DNA of 42,355 bases from Kineococcus sp. TRM81007 (GTDB lineage: Bacteria > Actinomycetota > Actinomycetes > Actinomycetales > Kineococcaceae), in assembly GCF_022669155.1 (NCBI RefSeq), contig NZ_JALBVB010000053.1, positions 227,759-270,113 of the forward strand, written 5' to 3'. Of this stretch, positions 34,096 to 42,355 are shown piece by piece (within the stretch, counting starts at the first letter, position 1; every line of letters begins with the position of its first letter). The position numbers were made by a program, and so were the translations under genes. The notes beneath the pieces are model-generated. The model saw nothing but the letters and a program-made list of their open reading frames with translations, was not told where the DNA came from and ran no database searches.

Positions 34096-35886
34096 GTGAG
34101 CGTTCCCGAGACCCCCGAGGTCCTCCCGCTGCGCGAGGCCGGCCGGTCGCTGCTGCCGCACCTGCGCCCGCACCGCACCGCCATCGCCGTCGCGGTGCTG
34201 CTGTCCCTGGTGGGTGCGGCCACCGCGCTGGCCCAGCCGCTGGCCGTGGCCGCCGTCGTGCGGGTCGTGCAGGACGGCTCGCCCCTCGCCCCCGTGGCCG
34301 CGCTGCTGGTGGCCGTGGTGCTGCTCGGCGCGGTGACCGACGGCGCCCGGCAGTTCCTGCTGGAGCGCGCCGGCGCCGGCGTCGTGCTGGGCGTGCGCAC
34401 CTCCCTGGTCACCCGGCTGGCCCGGCTGACCGTCGCCGCCCGCGACGCGCGCGCCTCCGGGGACCTGCTCTCGCGCGTGTCCGGCGACACCACGGCCCTG
34501 GCCGCCGTCGTCACCTCCGGGCTGTTCGACCTGCTCGCCACCGTCCTGACGTTCCTGGGCGCCGTCGTGCTCATGGCCGTCCTGGACCCGGTGCTGCTGG
34601 CGGTGACGCTCGTCGCGATCGCCGTGGCCGGCACCGCCATCGCGATCGCCTCCAGCCGGCTGGGCCGGCTCACCCTCGCCACCCAGACCGAGGTGGGCGC
34701 GATGAGCTCCGCCGTCGGCCGGGTCCTGGGGGCGCTGCGCACCCTGCGCGCCAGCGGTGCCACCGACCGCGAGCTGGACGGCGTGGTCGCCGCCGCCCGC
34801 CGCGCCCGCGACGCCGCCGTGCGCGCCTCGCGCGTGCGGGCGCTGCTGGGCCCGGCGATGCAGGTGTCCGTGCAGGGTGCCTTCGTCGCCGTCCTCGGCG
34901 TGGGCGGGGCCCGCGTGGCCTCGGGCGCCACGAGCGTCGCCGAGCTCGTCGGGTTCGTGCTGCTGCTGTTCACCCTCGTCGCCCCGCTGGGCCAGCTCGT
35001 GCAGACCTGGACGGTCGTGCAGGCCGGTGCGGCCGCCCTGACCCGCGTGCAGGAGGTGCTGGCGCTGCCGGTGGAGCAGGACGAGCCCCGTCACGAGCCC
35101 CGTCGCGAACCCCGTCCCGCCGCCGCCGTGCCGGCGCAGCGGGCCGGGGAGGTGCCCCTGCTGGAGTTCGACGACGTCGCCTTCGCCTACCCCGACGGCA
35201 CCCCCGCGCTGCGCGGGGCGAGCTTCGCCGTGCCGCGCGGCACCCGCACCGCCCTCGTGGGCCCCTCGGGGGCCGGCAAGTCCACGCTGCTCTCCCTCGT
35301 CGAGCGCTTCCACGACGCCGGTGCCGGCAGCGTGCGCGTGGACGGGGTGGACGTGCGCGACCTGCCGCGCGCCGCGCTGCGCGCCCGCCTCGGCTACGTG
35401 GAGCAGGACGCCCCCGTCCTGGCCGGCACCCTGCGCGAGAACCTCGTGCTCGCCGCACCGGACGCCACCGACGAGGAGGTCCTCGCCGCCCTGGACGCCG
35501 TCGGCCTGCGCGAGCTCGCCGAGCGCGGCCCGGGGCTGGCCGCGGAGGTCGGCGAGCGCGGCGTGCTCCTCTCGGGCGGGCAGCGCCAGCGCCTGGCCAT
35601 CGCCCGGGCCCTGCTGGGGCCGGGGGAGCTGCTGCTGCTGGACGAGCCCACCGCCAGCCTCGACGCCCGCAACGAGGCCCTGCTGCGCGAGGCGCTGGCC
35701 GCCGCCGCCGACCGCCGCACCCTCGTCGTCGTCGCCCACCGGTTGTCCACCGTCGTCGACTCCGACCAGATCGTCGTCCTGGAGGACGGGCGCACCACCG
35801 CCGCCGGCACGCACGCGCAGCTGCTGGAGCGCTCCCCGCTGTACCGGGAGCTCGCCGCCACGCAGCTGCTGGTGGGCCCGTCCTAG
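34096..35886 (+). CDS. ABC exporter half-transporter (fused membrane and ATPase domains)
   Basis: A 596-residue exporter with a six-helix membrane domain (residues ~20-320) and an ATPase domain (~350-590). The Walker A motif is GPSGAGKST, the Q-loop VEQDAPV, the signature [16 protein letters not shown], Walker [13 protein letters not shown] and the switch His in VVAHRLS. A Pro/Arg/Glu-rich linker with short repeats joins the domains. It should act as a homodimer, or with a partner not encoded here. The substrate is unknown. Its stop codon TAG forms the first half of the gatC -10 element. Confidence 0.92.
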   Translation: MSVPETPEVLPLREAGRSLLPHLRPHRTAIAVAVLLSLVGAATALAQPLAVAAVVRVVQDGSPLAPVAALLVAVVLLGAVTDGARQFLLERAGAGVVLGVRTSLVTRLARLTVAARDARASGDLLSRVSGDTTALAAVVTSGLFDLLATVLTFLGAVVLMAVLDPVLLAVTLVAIAVAGTAIAIASSRLGRLTLATQTEVGAMSSAVGRVLGALRTLRASGATDRELDGVVAAARRARDAAVRASRVRALLGPAMQVSVQGAFVAVLGVGGARVASGATSVAELVGFVLLLFTLVAPLGQLVQTWTVVQAGAAALTRVQEVLALPVEQDEPRHEPRREPRPAAAVPAQRAGEVPLLEFDDVAFAYPDGTPALRGASFAVPRGTRTALVGPSGAGKSTLLSLVERFHDAGAGSVRVDGVDVRDLPRAALRARLGYVEQDAPVLAGTLRENLVLAAPDATDEEVLAALDAVGLRELAERGPGLAAEVGERGVLLSGGQRQRLAIARALLGPGELLLLDEPTASLDARNEALLREALAAAADRRTLVVVAHRLSTVVDSDQIVVLEDGRTTAAGTHAQLLERSPLYRELAATQLLVGPS

Positions 35887-35889
35887 ACT
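35884..35889 (+). promoter_or_regulatory. Leaderless -10 element of gatCAB, overlapping a stop codon
   Basis: TAGACT, whose TAG is also the stop codon of the exporter gene, lies 8 bases before the GTG of gatC at 35898. There is no ribosome site. Confidence 0.55.
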
Positions 35890-35897
35890 CACCCGTC

Positions 35898-36197
35898 GTG
35901 TCCACCATCTCCCGTCCCGAGGTCGAGCACCTCGCGCGCCTGGCGCGCATCGACATGACCGACGAGGAGCTGGACCGGATGGCCGGCCAGCTCGGAGCGG
36001 TCCTCGACGCGGTCCAGCAGGTCGCCTCCGTCGTGTCCGACGACGTGCCCGCCACCTCGCACCCCGTGCCCCTGACCAACGTCACCCGCCCCGACGTGGT
36101 GCGCCCCGGCCTGAGCGCCGAGGACGCGCTCGCCGCCGCCCCCGAGGCCGAGGACGGGCGCTTCCGCGTCCCGCAGATCCTGGAGGAGGACGCGTGA
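35898..36197 (+). CDS. gatC: Aspartyl/glutamyl-tRNA amidotransferase subunit C
   Basis: The small subunit (99 residues) of GatCAB, which converts misacylated Glu-tRNA(Gln) and/or Asp-tRNA(Asn) to the correct amide. The family pattern is complete: [22 protein letters not shown] at the start, LDAVQQV in the middle and the C-terminal [24 protein letters not shown]. GatC wraps GatA and stabilises the complex. It starts 11 bases after the exporter stop and ends in a GTGA overlap with gatA. Confidence 0.95.
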   Translation: MSTISRPEVEHLARLARIDMTDEELDRMAGQLGAVLDAVQQVASVVSDDVPATSHPVPLTNVTRPDVVRPGLSAEDALAAAPEAEDGRFRVPQILEEDA

Positions 36198-37741
36198 GCG
36201 GCGTCTCCGAACTCGTCCGCTGGGACGCCGCCCGCCTGGCCGAGGGCCTGCGCGCGAAGGTCGTCTCCTCCGAGGAGGTCGTCCAGGCCCACCTGGAGCG
36301 CATCGAGGCCGTCGACGGCCCCACCTCCGGGGAGAACCCCGACGGGGTGCACGCCTTCCTGCACGTCGACGCCGAGGGGGCGCTGGCCCGCGCCCGCCGG
36401 ATCGACGCCGACCGCGCCGCCGGTGCGGTGCTCGGCCCGCTGGCCGGGGTGCCGATCGGCGTCAAGGACGTCCTGACGACGCGGGGCATGCCCACCACGT
36501 GCGGCTCCCGGATGCTCGAGGGCTGGGTGCCCCCGTACGACGCGACCGTGGTGCGCGAGCTGCACGGTGCGGGTCTGGTCGTGCTCGGCAAGACGAACAT
36601 GGACGAGTTCGCGATGGGCTCGACCACCGAGCACTCCGCGTTCGGCCCCACCCGCAACCCGTGGGACCCCACCCGCATCCCCGGCGGTTCCGGCGGCGGT
36701 TCCGCCGCGGCGCTGGCCGCGTTCGAGGCGCCCCTGACGATCGGCTCGGACACCGGCGGTTCCATCCGCCAGCCCGCCGCCGTCACCGGCACCGTCGGCG
36801 TCAAGCCCACCTACGGCGGGGTCTCGCGCTACGGGCTGGTGGCGCTGGCCAGCTCCCTGGACCAGGCGGGCCCGTGCGGGCGCACCGTGCTGGACACCGC
36901 GCTGCTGCACGCCGTGATCGCCGGGCACGACCCGTACGACTCCACCTCCATCCCCGAGGCCGTGCCGGACGTCGTGGGCGCCGCGCGGCTCGGCGCCGGC
37001 GGCGACCTGACCGGCGTGAAGGTCGGCGTGGTGCGCGAGCTGTCCGGCGAGGGGTACGAGCCGGGCGTCCTCGCCCGGTTCACCGAGGCCCTCGACGAGC
37101 TGCGCGCCGCCGGGGCCGAGGTCGTCGAGCTGAGCCTGCCGAACATCGTGCACGCCCTGGCCGCGTACTACCTGATCCTGCCCAGCGAGGCGTCCAGCAA
37201 CCTCGCCAAGTACGACGGCATGCGCTACGGCCTGCGGGTCACCCCCGCCGGCGACGGCGTCACCGCCGAGCAGGTCATGCGCGCCACCCGCGCCGCCGGT
37301 TTCGGCGACGAGGCCAAGCGCCGCATCATCCTGGGCACCTACGCGCTGTCGGCGGGCTACTACGACGCCTACTACGGCAGCGCGCAGAAGGTCCGCACCC
37401 TCGTGCAGCGCGACTTCGCCGCCGCCTTCGGGCAGGTGGACGTGCTGGTGTCCCCGACGGCGCCGACCACGGCGTACCGGCTGGGGGAGAAGCTGGACGA
37501 CCCGCTGGCCATGTACGCCGGCGACGTGGCGACCATCCCGGCGAACCTCGCCGGCATCCCCGGCATGTCCCTGCCGGTCGGGTTGTCCGACGGGCTGCCG
37601 GTGGGGCTGCAGGTCCTCGCGCCGCAGCAGGCCGACGACCGGCTGTACCGGGTGGGTGCCGCGCTGGAGGCGCGGCTGACGGCGACGTGGGGCGGCCCGC
37701 TGCTGGCGCAGGTCCCGGAGTGGAAGGGGTTGTCCGCATGA
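36194..37741 (+). CDS. gatA: Aspartyl/glutamyl-tRNA amidotransferase subunit A
   Basis: The 515-residue glutaminase subunit releases ammonia from glutamine for GatB. It is an amidase-signature protein with the catalytic Lys91 in [10 protein letters not shown], the glycine-serine stretch [11 protein letters not shown] with the cis-Ser, and the nucleophile Ser190 in [29 protein letters not shown] is the classical GatA signature. The GTG start overlaps the gatC stop and its own stop overlaps the gatB ATG, so the three subunits are translationally coupled and made in step. Confidence 0.97.
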   Translation: MSGVSELVRWDAARLAEGLRAKVVSSEEVVQAHLERIEAVDGPTSGENPDGVHAFLHVDAEGALARARRIDADRAAGAVLGPLAGVPIGVKDVLTTRGMPTTCGSRMLEGWVPPYDATVVRELHGAGLVVLGKTNMDEFAMGSTTEHSAFGPTRNPWDPTRIPGGSGGGSAAALAAFEAPLTIGSDTGGSIRQPAAVTGTVGVKPTYGGVSRYGLVALASSLDQAGPCGRTVLDTALLHAVIAGHDPYDSTSIPEAVPDVVGAARLGAGGDLTGVKVGVVRELSGEGYEPGVLARFTEALDELRAAGAEVVELSLPNIVHALAAYYLILPSEASSNLAKYDGMRYGLRVTPAGDGVTAEQVMRATRAAGFGDEAKRRIILGTYALSAGYYDAYYGSAQKVRTLVQRDFAAAFGQVDVLVSPTAPTTAYRLGEKLDDPLAMYAGDVATIPANLAGIPGMSLPVGLSDGLPVGLQVLAPQQADDRLYRVGAALEARLTATWGGPLLAQVPEWKGLSA

Positions 37742-39267
37742 GCACCACCGACGTGGAGCTCGTCGACTACGACGAGGCCGTCGCGGAGTTCGACCCGGTG
37801 CTGGGCCTGGAGGTCCACGTCGAGCTGTCGACCGTGACGAAGATGTTCTCCGCGGCGCCCACCGAGTTCGGTGCCGCGCCGAACACCCAGGTGGACCCGA
37901 CGTCCCTGGGCCTGCCCGGGGCGCTGCCGGTGCTGAACGCCAAGGCGCTGGAGTCCGCGGTCCGCATCGGCCTGGCGCTGAACTGCACGATCGCGTCGTA
38001 CTGCCGCTTCGCCCGGAAGAACTACTTCTACCCGGACATGCCGAAGAACTTCCAGACCTCCCAGTACGACGAGCCGATCGCGTACGACGGGTGGCTGGAC
38101 GTCGACGTCCCCGCCAGCGAGGACGGCTCCAAGCCGGCGTTCACGTACCGGGTGCTCATCGAGCGCGCGCACATGGAGGAGGACACCGGCAAGTCCCTGC
38201 ACGTGGGCGGCTCCACCGGGCGCATCCACGGCGCGGAGTACTCCCTGGTGGACTACAACCGCGCGGGCATCCCGCTCATCGAGATCGTCACCCGCCCGCT
38301 CGAGGGCACCGGTGACCGCGCTCCCGACGTGGCCCGCGCCTACGTGGCGGCGCTGCGCGACGTGCTGCGTTCCCTGGACGTCTCGGACGTGAAGATGGAG
38401 CAGGGCTCGCTGCGCTGCGACGTGAACCTCTCGCTGCGCCCCACGCCCGACTCCCCGCTGGGCACCCGCTCGGAGACGAAGAACGTCAACTCGCTGCGCT
38501 CGGTCGAGCGGGCCGTGCGCTACGAGGTCAGCCGGCACGCCGCCGTCCTGCGCGCCGGGGAGCGGGTGGTGCAGGAGACCCGCCACTGGCACGAGGACAC
38601 CGGGCTGACCACCTCCGGGCGGGAGAAGTCCGACGCGGAGGACTACCGCTACTTCCCCGAGCCGGACCTGGTGCCGATCACGCCCGACCCGGCGTGGGTG
38701 GAGGAGCTGCGCGCCGCGCTGCCCGAGCCCCCGGCGCAGCGCCGCAAGCGGCTGCAGGCCGAGTGGGGCTTCTCCGACCTGGAGATGCGCGACACCGCCA
38801 ACGCCGGCGCGGTCGACCTCGTGGAGGCGACCGTCGCCGCCGGGGCCTCCCCGGCCGGCGCCCGCAAGTGGTGGACCGGTGAGCTCTCCCGCCGCGCGAA
38901 CGCCGAGGGCGTGGAGCTGTCCGCGCTGCGGGTGGGCCCGGCCGACGTGGCCGAGCTGCAGGCGCTCGTGGAGGCCGGCACCCTCACCGACCGCCTGGCC
39001 CGCGAGGCCCTCGACGGCATGCTCGCCGGGGAGGGCTCGGCGGCCGAGGTCGTCGAGTCCCGCGGCCTGGCCGTCGTCTCCGACGAGTCCGCGCTGGTGG
39101 CGGCCGTGGACGCGGCGATCGCCGCGAACCCCGGCGTGGTGGAGAAGATCCGCGGCGGCAAGGCGCAGGCCGCCGGCGCCCTCATCGGCGCCGTCATGAA
39201 GGAGATGCGCGGCAAGGCCGACGCCGCGCGCGTGCGCGAGCTCGTCGTGGAGCGCGTGGGCGGCTGA
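37738..39267 (+). CDS. gatB: Aspartyl/glutamyl-tRNA amidotransferase subunit B
   Basis: The 509-residue subunit that binds the misacylated tRNA, activates the side-chain carboxylate with ATP and transfers ammonia. The catalytic cradle is recognisable from [41 protein letters not shown], the RPTP region following [10 protein letters not shown], and [10 protein letters not shown]. The C-terminal tail domain binds the tRNA body ([21 protein letters not shown]). The ATG overlaps the gatA stop (ATGA). A strong terminator begins 5 bases after the stop. Confidence 0.97.
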   Translation: MSTTDVELVDYDEAVAEFDPVLGLEVHVELSTVTKMFSAAPTEFGAAPNTQVDPTSLGLPGALPVLNAKALESAVRIGLALNCTIASYCRFARKNYFYPDMPKNFQTSQYDEPIAYDGWLDVDVPASEDGSKPAFTYRVLIERAHMEEDTGKSLHVGGSTGRIHGAEYSLVDYNRAGIPLIEIVTRPLEGTGDRAPDVARAYVAALRDVLRSLDVSDVKMEQGSLRCDVNLSLRPTPDSPLGTRSETKNVNSLRSVERAVRYEVSRHAAVLRAGERVVQETRHWHEDTGLTTSGREKSDAEDYRYFPEPDLVPITPDPAWVEELRAALPEPPAQRRKRLQAEWGFSDLEMRDTANAGAVDLVEATVAAGASPAGARKWWTGELSRRANAEGVELSALRVGPADVAELQALVEAGTLTDRLAREALDGMLAGEGSAAEVVESRGLAVVSDESALVAAVDAAIAANPGVVEKIRGGKAQAAGALIGAVMKEMRGKADAARVRELVVERVGG

Positions 39268-39272
39268 CCCCC

Positions 39273-39320
39273 GCACCGGCACGGGGCCCGGGCCGTCGCG
39301 CCCCGGCCCCGTGCCGGTGC
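39273..39320 (+). terminator. Strong hairpin terminator after gatB
   Basis: A 16-base-pair perfect stem (39273-39288 with 39305-39320) and a 16-base loop, beginning 5 bases after the gatB stop. There is no T tract, as is usual at this GC content. It separates gatCAB from the pfl genes, leaving only 46 bases for any pfl promoter. Confidence 0.8.
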
Positions 39321-39366
39321 CCACCCCCGCGGTCGCGGCACGGACGCTGCGGAGGACTGCGACGGG

Positions 39367-40365
39367 GTGGAGCCCCCGGCTCCCCTGGTGCTGGTGCCCG
39401 GCCACACCGCCACCGACCGCACCCGCGCCGTGTGGGCGAAGCTCACCGCGATGTTCCCGGCCGAGCGCGCCGAGGGCGTGCACGACGTCGACGTGGACAC
39501 CCCCTCGACCATCACCAGCCACGCCCCCGGGTACGTGGACCCCGAGCTGGACCTCATCGTCGGCCTGCAGACCGACGCCCCGCTGCGTCGGGCGATCATG
39601 CCCAACGGCGGGCTGAAGACGGTGCAGGACGGCCTGGCCGCCTACGGCTACGAGCTCCCCGAGCGCGTCGCGGAGATCTTCACCACGTACCGCAAGACCC
39701 ACAACCAGGGCGTGTTCGACGCCTACACCCCGGCCATCCGCGCCGCCCGCCGCTCGCACGTCATCACCGGCCTGCCGGACGCCTACGGCCGCGGCCGCAC
39801 CATCGGCGACTACCGCCGCCCGGCCCTGTACGGCACCGCGCGCCTCATCGAGGGCAAGAAGGCCGAGCGCGCCCTGCTCGACGCCCGCCGCAGCACCGCC
39901 GAGGTCGTGCAGCTGCGCGAGGAGAACTCGGAGCAGGTGCGAGCCCTGGGTGAGCTGGAGCGGATGGCCGCCTCCTACGGGTACGACGTCAGCGGCCCCG
40001 CCCGCACCGGCCGCGAGGCGATCCAGTGGCTGTACTTCGCCTACCTGGCCGCGGTGAAGGAGCAGAACGGCGCGGCGATGTCCCTGGGCCGCACCGCCAC
40101 GTTCGTCGACGTGTTCCTCCAGCGCGACATCGCCGAGGGCCGGTTGACCGAGCAGGACGCGCAGGAGCTCGTGGACGACTTCGTCGTCAAGCTGCGCATC
40201 GTGCGGTTCCTGCGGACCCCCGCGTACGACGAGCTGTTCTCCGGCGACCCCACCTGGGTCACGGAGTCCATCGGCGGTCTCGGCGAGGACGGCCGCCCGC
40301 TGGTGACCCGCACGTCGTTCCGCTACCTGCAGACCCTCTGCAACCTCGGCCCGGCGCCCGGGTGA
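39367..40365 (+). pseudogene. pflB: Pyruvate formate-lyase PflB, N-terminal fragment (broken gene)
   Basis: PflB splits pyruvate with CoA into acetyl-CoA and formate by a glycyl-radical mechanism. This 332-residue open frame carries the first half, with strong family sequence: [71 protein letters not shown] and [16 protein letters not shown]. The first ~35-40 family residues (the W..F..G.W / VRDFI / NYTPY region) are absent. The frame ends abruptly after NLGPAPG, just before the segment that should contain the catalytic Cys-Cys pair. GTG 39367 has a GGAGGA 10 bases upstream. The product cannot be an active lyase. Confidence 0.85.
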
Positions 40366-41183
40366 ACCTCGCCAAGACGCTGCTGTACGCGATCAACGGC
40401 GGGCGCGACGAGGTCAGCGGCGTGCAGGTGGCCCCGGCCGCGGAGCCGGTCACCGGCGACGTGCTGGACTGCGACGACGTCGTGGCCGAGCTGGAGCCGA
40501 TGATCGCCTGGCTGGCCGAGACGTACGTCAGCGCCCTGAACGTCATCCACCACATGCGCGACGAGTACGCCTACGAGCGGATCGAGATGGCGCTGCACGA
40601 CCTGGTCGTCGACCGCACCCTGGCGTGCGGCATCGCCGGCCTCTCCGTCGCGGTGGACTCCCTGTCGGCGATCAAGCACGCCACGGTGCGCCCGGTGCGC
40701 GACGAGACCGGCCTCGTCGTCGACTACGTGGTCGAGGGCGTGTACCCCGCCTACGGCAAGAACACCGGCAACACCCCCGACGGCCGCCGCGCCGGTGCCC
40801 CGTTCGCCCCGGGCGCCAACCCCATGAACGGCCGCGGCCGGCACGGCATGGTCGCCGCGGCGCTGTCGGTGGCGAAGATCCCCTACGAGGACGCCCTGGA
40901 CGGCACCTCCCTGACCACGTCGGTCACCCCCGACGGCCTGGGGCGCACCGCGCAGGAGCGGGTGGGCAACCTCGTCGGCGTCCTCGACGGGTACGTGGCC
41001 TCCGGCGGGTTCCACGTGAACGTCGACGTCCTGGACCGCGCCACGCTGCTGGACGCCATGGAGCACCCCGAGCAGTACGGCCAGCTGACGATCCGGGTGT
41101 CCGGGTACGCCGTCAACTTCGTCCGCCTGACCCGCGAGCAGCAGCTGGACGTCATCAACCGCACCTTCCACGGCTCCCTGTGA
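40362..41183 (+). pseudogene. pflB: Pyruvate formate-lyase PflB, C-terminal glycyl-radical fragment
   Basis: This 273-residue frame, shifted relative to the first fragment, resumes family sequence at [13 protein letters not shown]. It continues through [32 protein letters not shown] and [12 protein letters not shown] to the radical motif RVSGYAVNF (Gly248). About 65-70 residues between NLGPAP and NLAK, including the IACCVS active-site pair, are missing. A second block of ~45 residues between VYPAYG and GKNTGN is also gone, in frame. A GTG overlaps the upstream stop as GTGA, so re-initiation could in principle produce it as a separate glycyl-radical polypeptide; more probably it is decaying. 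Confidence 0.83.
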
Positions 41184-41190
41184 GGTTCGA

Positions 41191-42027
41191 GTGACCAGCA
41201 CACCGGTCGACCCGGGGCTCCCGCCCGCGGTGCGCCCGGAGCGCACCGTGGTCCAGCCCCTGCCGGGCGGCACCCTCGACGGCGTCGACATCGACGCCGT
41301 CGAGGGCAGGCTGCACTCGTGGGAGCTCGTCACCGCCCTGGACGGTCCCGGGACCCGCCTGGTGACGTGGGTGACGGGGTGCTCCCTGCGCTGCCGGCAC
41401 TGCCACAACCCCGACACCCGGGACGTGCGCAACGGCACCCCCACCACGGTGGGTGAGCACGCCGGCCGCCTGGTGCGCTACCGCTCGTTCCTGCGTGCCT
41501 CCGGCCGCGGGGTGACGATCTCGGGCGGGGAACCGCTGGTGCAGCCGGCGTTCACGGCGGCGTTCCTGCGCCGGGCCAAGGAGCTGGACCTGCACACGGC
41601 GCTGGACACCTCCGGCTGCCTGGGTGCGCGGGCGAGCGACGAGCTGCTCGACGACGTCGACCTCGTGCTCCTGGACGTCAAGAGCTCGGACCCGGCGACC
41701 TACCGGCGCGTCACCGCCCGCCCGCTGGCGCCGACGCTGCGCTTCGCCGAGCGCCTGGCCGGGCGCGGCGACCGGATGTGGATCCGGTTCGTGCTGGTGC
41801 CGGGGCTGACCGACGCGCAGGACGACGTCGACGGCGTGGCGCGCATCGCGGCGTCCCTGGGGCCGGCGGTCGAGCGCGTGGAGGTCCTGCCGCACCACAG
41901 CACGGGCCGGTCCAAGTACGAGCGGCTGGGACTGCCGTACCCCTTGCCGGACACCCCCGCGCCGACGGTGGAGCAGACCGAGCGGGCCCGCGACGCCTTC
42001 CGGGACCGGGGCCTGACGGTCCTCTGA
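41191..42027 (+). CDS. pflA: Pyruvate formate-lyase activating enzyme (radical SAM)
   Basis: PflA uses a 4Fe-4S cluster and S-adenosylmethionine to put the radical on the PflB glycine. The 278-residue protein has the cluster motif at Cys64, Cys68 and Cys71 (GCSLRCRHCHNPDT), the SAM-binding glycine motif TISGGEPLVQ, LDVKSSDPATYRRVT, and the C-terminal VLPHHSTGRSKYERLGL. The N-terminus is ~40 residues longer than the E. coli enzyme. The GTG lies 7 bases after the pflB remnant's stop with a weak GAGG. It appears complete, although its normal substrate next door is broken. Confidence 0.92.
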   Translation: MTSTPVDPGLPPAVRPERTVVQPLPGGTLDGVDIDAVEGRLHSWELVTALDGPGTRLVTWVTGCSLRCRHCHNPDTRDVRNGTPTTVGEHAGRLVRYRSFLRASGRGVTISGGEPLVQPAFTAAFLRRAKELDLHTALDTSGCLGARASDELLDDVDLVLLDVKSSDPATYRRVTARPLAPTLRFAERLAGRGDRMWIRFVLVPGLTDAQDDVDGVARIAASLGPAVERVEVLPHHSTGRSKYERLGLPYPLPDTPAPTVEQTERARDAFRDRGLTVL

Positions 42028-42057
42028 GCGCGCCGCGGCCGCACCCGGGCACGGCTT

Positions 42058-42075
42058 CGTCAGCGTCCTCTCAGC
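42058..42075 (+). promoter_or_regulatory. Direct repeat resembling a PhoP-type box
   Basis: CGTCAGC (42058-42064) and TCTCAGC (42069-42075) separated by 4 bases, giving an 11-base period. The geometry, and the second half in particular, resembles the direct repeat of actinobacterial PhoP boxes (TCACAGC, 4-base gap, TCACAGC). It lies 55 bases before the acyltransferase start. It is short and may be chance. Confidence 0.2.
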
Positions 42076-42129
42076 GACGCCGTGGCACCCTCCCTCCCGC
42101 AACGAGCCGCGGGGTGGGAGGGGGCCGGC

Positions 42130-42355
42130 GTGACGGTCGTGGACGGCAGCAGGGACGTGCGGGCGCGGGGGAGCGCCGAGCCCGCGGGCGGCGGGTTCCG
42201 CCCGGACGTGGAGGGGCTGCGCGCGGTGGCCCTGGGGGTGGTCCTGCTCTTCCAGGCGGGCGTGCCGTTCTTCGGCTCCGGCCTGGTCGGCGTCGACGTG
42301 TTCTTCGTCGTCTCCGGTTTCCTCATCACCGGGCTGCTGGTGCGCGAGGCCGAGC
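42130..42355 (+). CDS. Acyltransferase family 3 membrane protein (5' end only)
   Basis: The first 75 codons of an integral membrane O-acyltransferase of the OafA/YrhL type, which acetylates surface sugars or lipids. After a ~25-residue Arg/Gly-rich cytoplasmic start comes FRPDVEGLRAVAL, the family's opening signature with the R-x-x-x-x-R/H-type region, then GVDVFFVVSGFLITGLL, the second hallmark. A purine-rich GGGAGG lies about 8 bases before the GTG. The gene runs off the window, so its length and any C-terminal SGNH domain cannot be judged. Confidence 0.85.
   Translation, partial: MTVVDGSRDVRARGSAEPAGGGFRPDVEGLRAVALGVVLLFQAGVPFFGSGLVGVDVFFVVSGFLITGLLVREAE

Noticed and set aside
39321-39370. 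Inverted repeat CCACCCC / GGGGTGG spanning the pflB start, as a possible translational switch
   Set aside because: Only 7 bases per arm with a 36-base loop; such pairs are expected by chance at this GC content.

Overview
This is about 42 kb of a very GC-rich chromosome. Start codons are often GTG, many genes look leaderless, and the gene families are actinobacterial: the GlgE trehalose-to-glucan pathway, an actinobacterial-type glucan phosphorylase, NAD-dependent ligase LigA and GatCAB. It is almost certainly a high-GC Gram-positive bacterium. A Kineosporia/Kineococcus-like lineage is a guess I cannot confirm without a search. No tRNA, rRNA, CRISPR array, insertion sequence or phage gene was seen.

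Layout. (1) 25-7604, minus strand: glgE, treS and mak in overlapping frames, then glgB. This is the complete route from trehalose through maltose and maltose-1-phosphate to branched alpha-1,4-glucan. (2) 7768-13332: the catabolic side, with glgP reading away from glgE, and glgX plus an alpha/beta hydrolase converging on it. (3) 13413-15754: cysteine desulfurase and mnmA, a tRNA thiolation pair. (4) 15795-20487: a glutathionyl-hydroquinone-reductase-like protein, a membrane GGDEF-EAL protein and a DUF445 membrane protein. (5) 20577-28513: a secreted peptidase-type hydrolase, a MetE-like protein, a GNAT acetyltransferase, an exported phytase/esterase-like protein, ligA and a dimethylargininase-like enzyme. 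(6) 28633-35886: a PAS-GAF-PP2C phosphatase, an AglEFG-like alpha-glucoside importer without its ATPase, and an ABC exporter. (7) 35898-39267: gatC-gatA-gatB, closed by a strong hairpin. (8) 39367-42027: a broken pyruvate formate-lyase gene followed by an intact activase gene. (9) 42130 to the end: the start of an acyltransferase-3 membrane protein.

Two observations stand out. First, pflB has lost its N-terminus, the block that should carry the catalytic Cys-Cys pair (with a frameshift), and a further ~45-residue block, while the glycyl-radical motif and the activase remain. Two of the junctions sit on short sequences that could have been direct repeats in the parent gene. Second, about a dozen transcript-leading genes show a TANNNT or NANNNT hexamer 6-8 bases before a GTG with no Shine-Dalgarno sequence, so leaderless transcription looks like the default here. 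I found no clearly new multi-gene system. The remainder is well-known families in an informative arrangement. Every stretch between genes is shorter than 300 bases.
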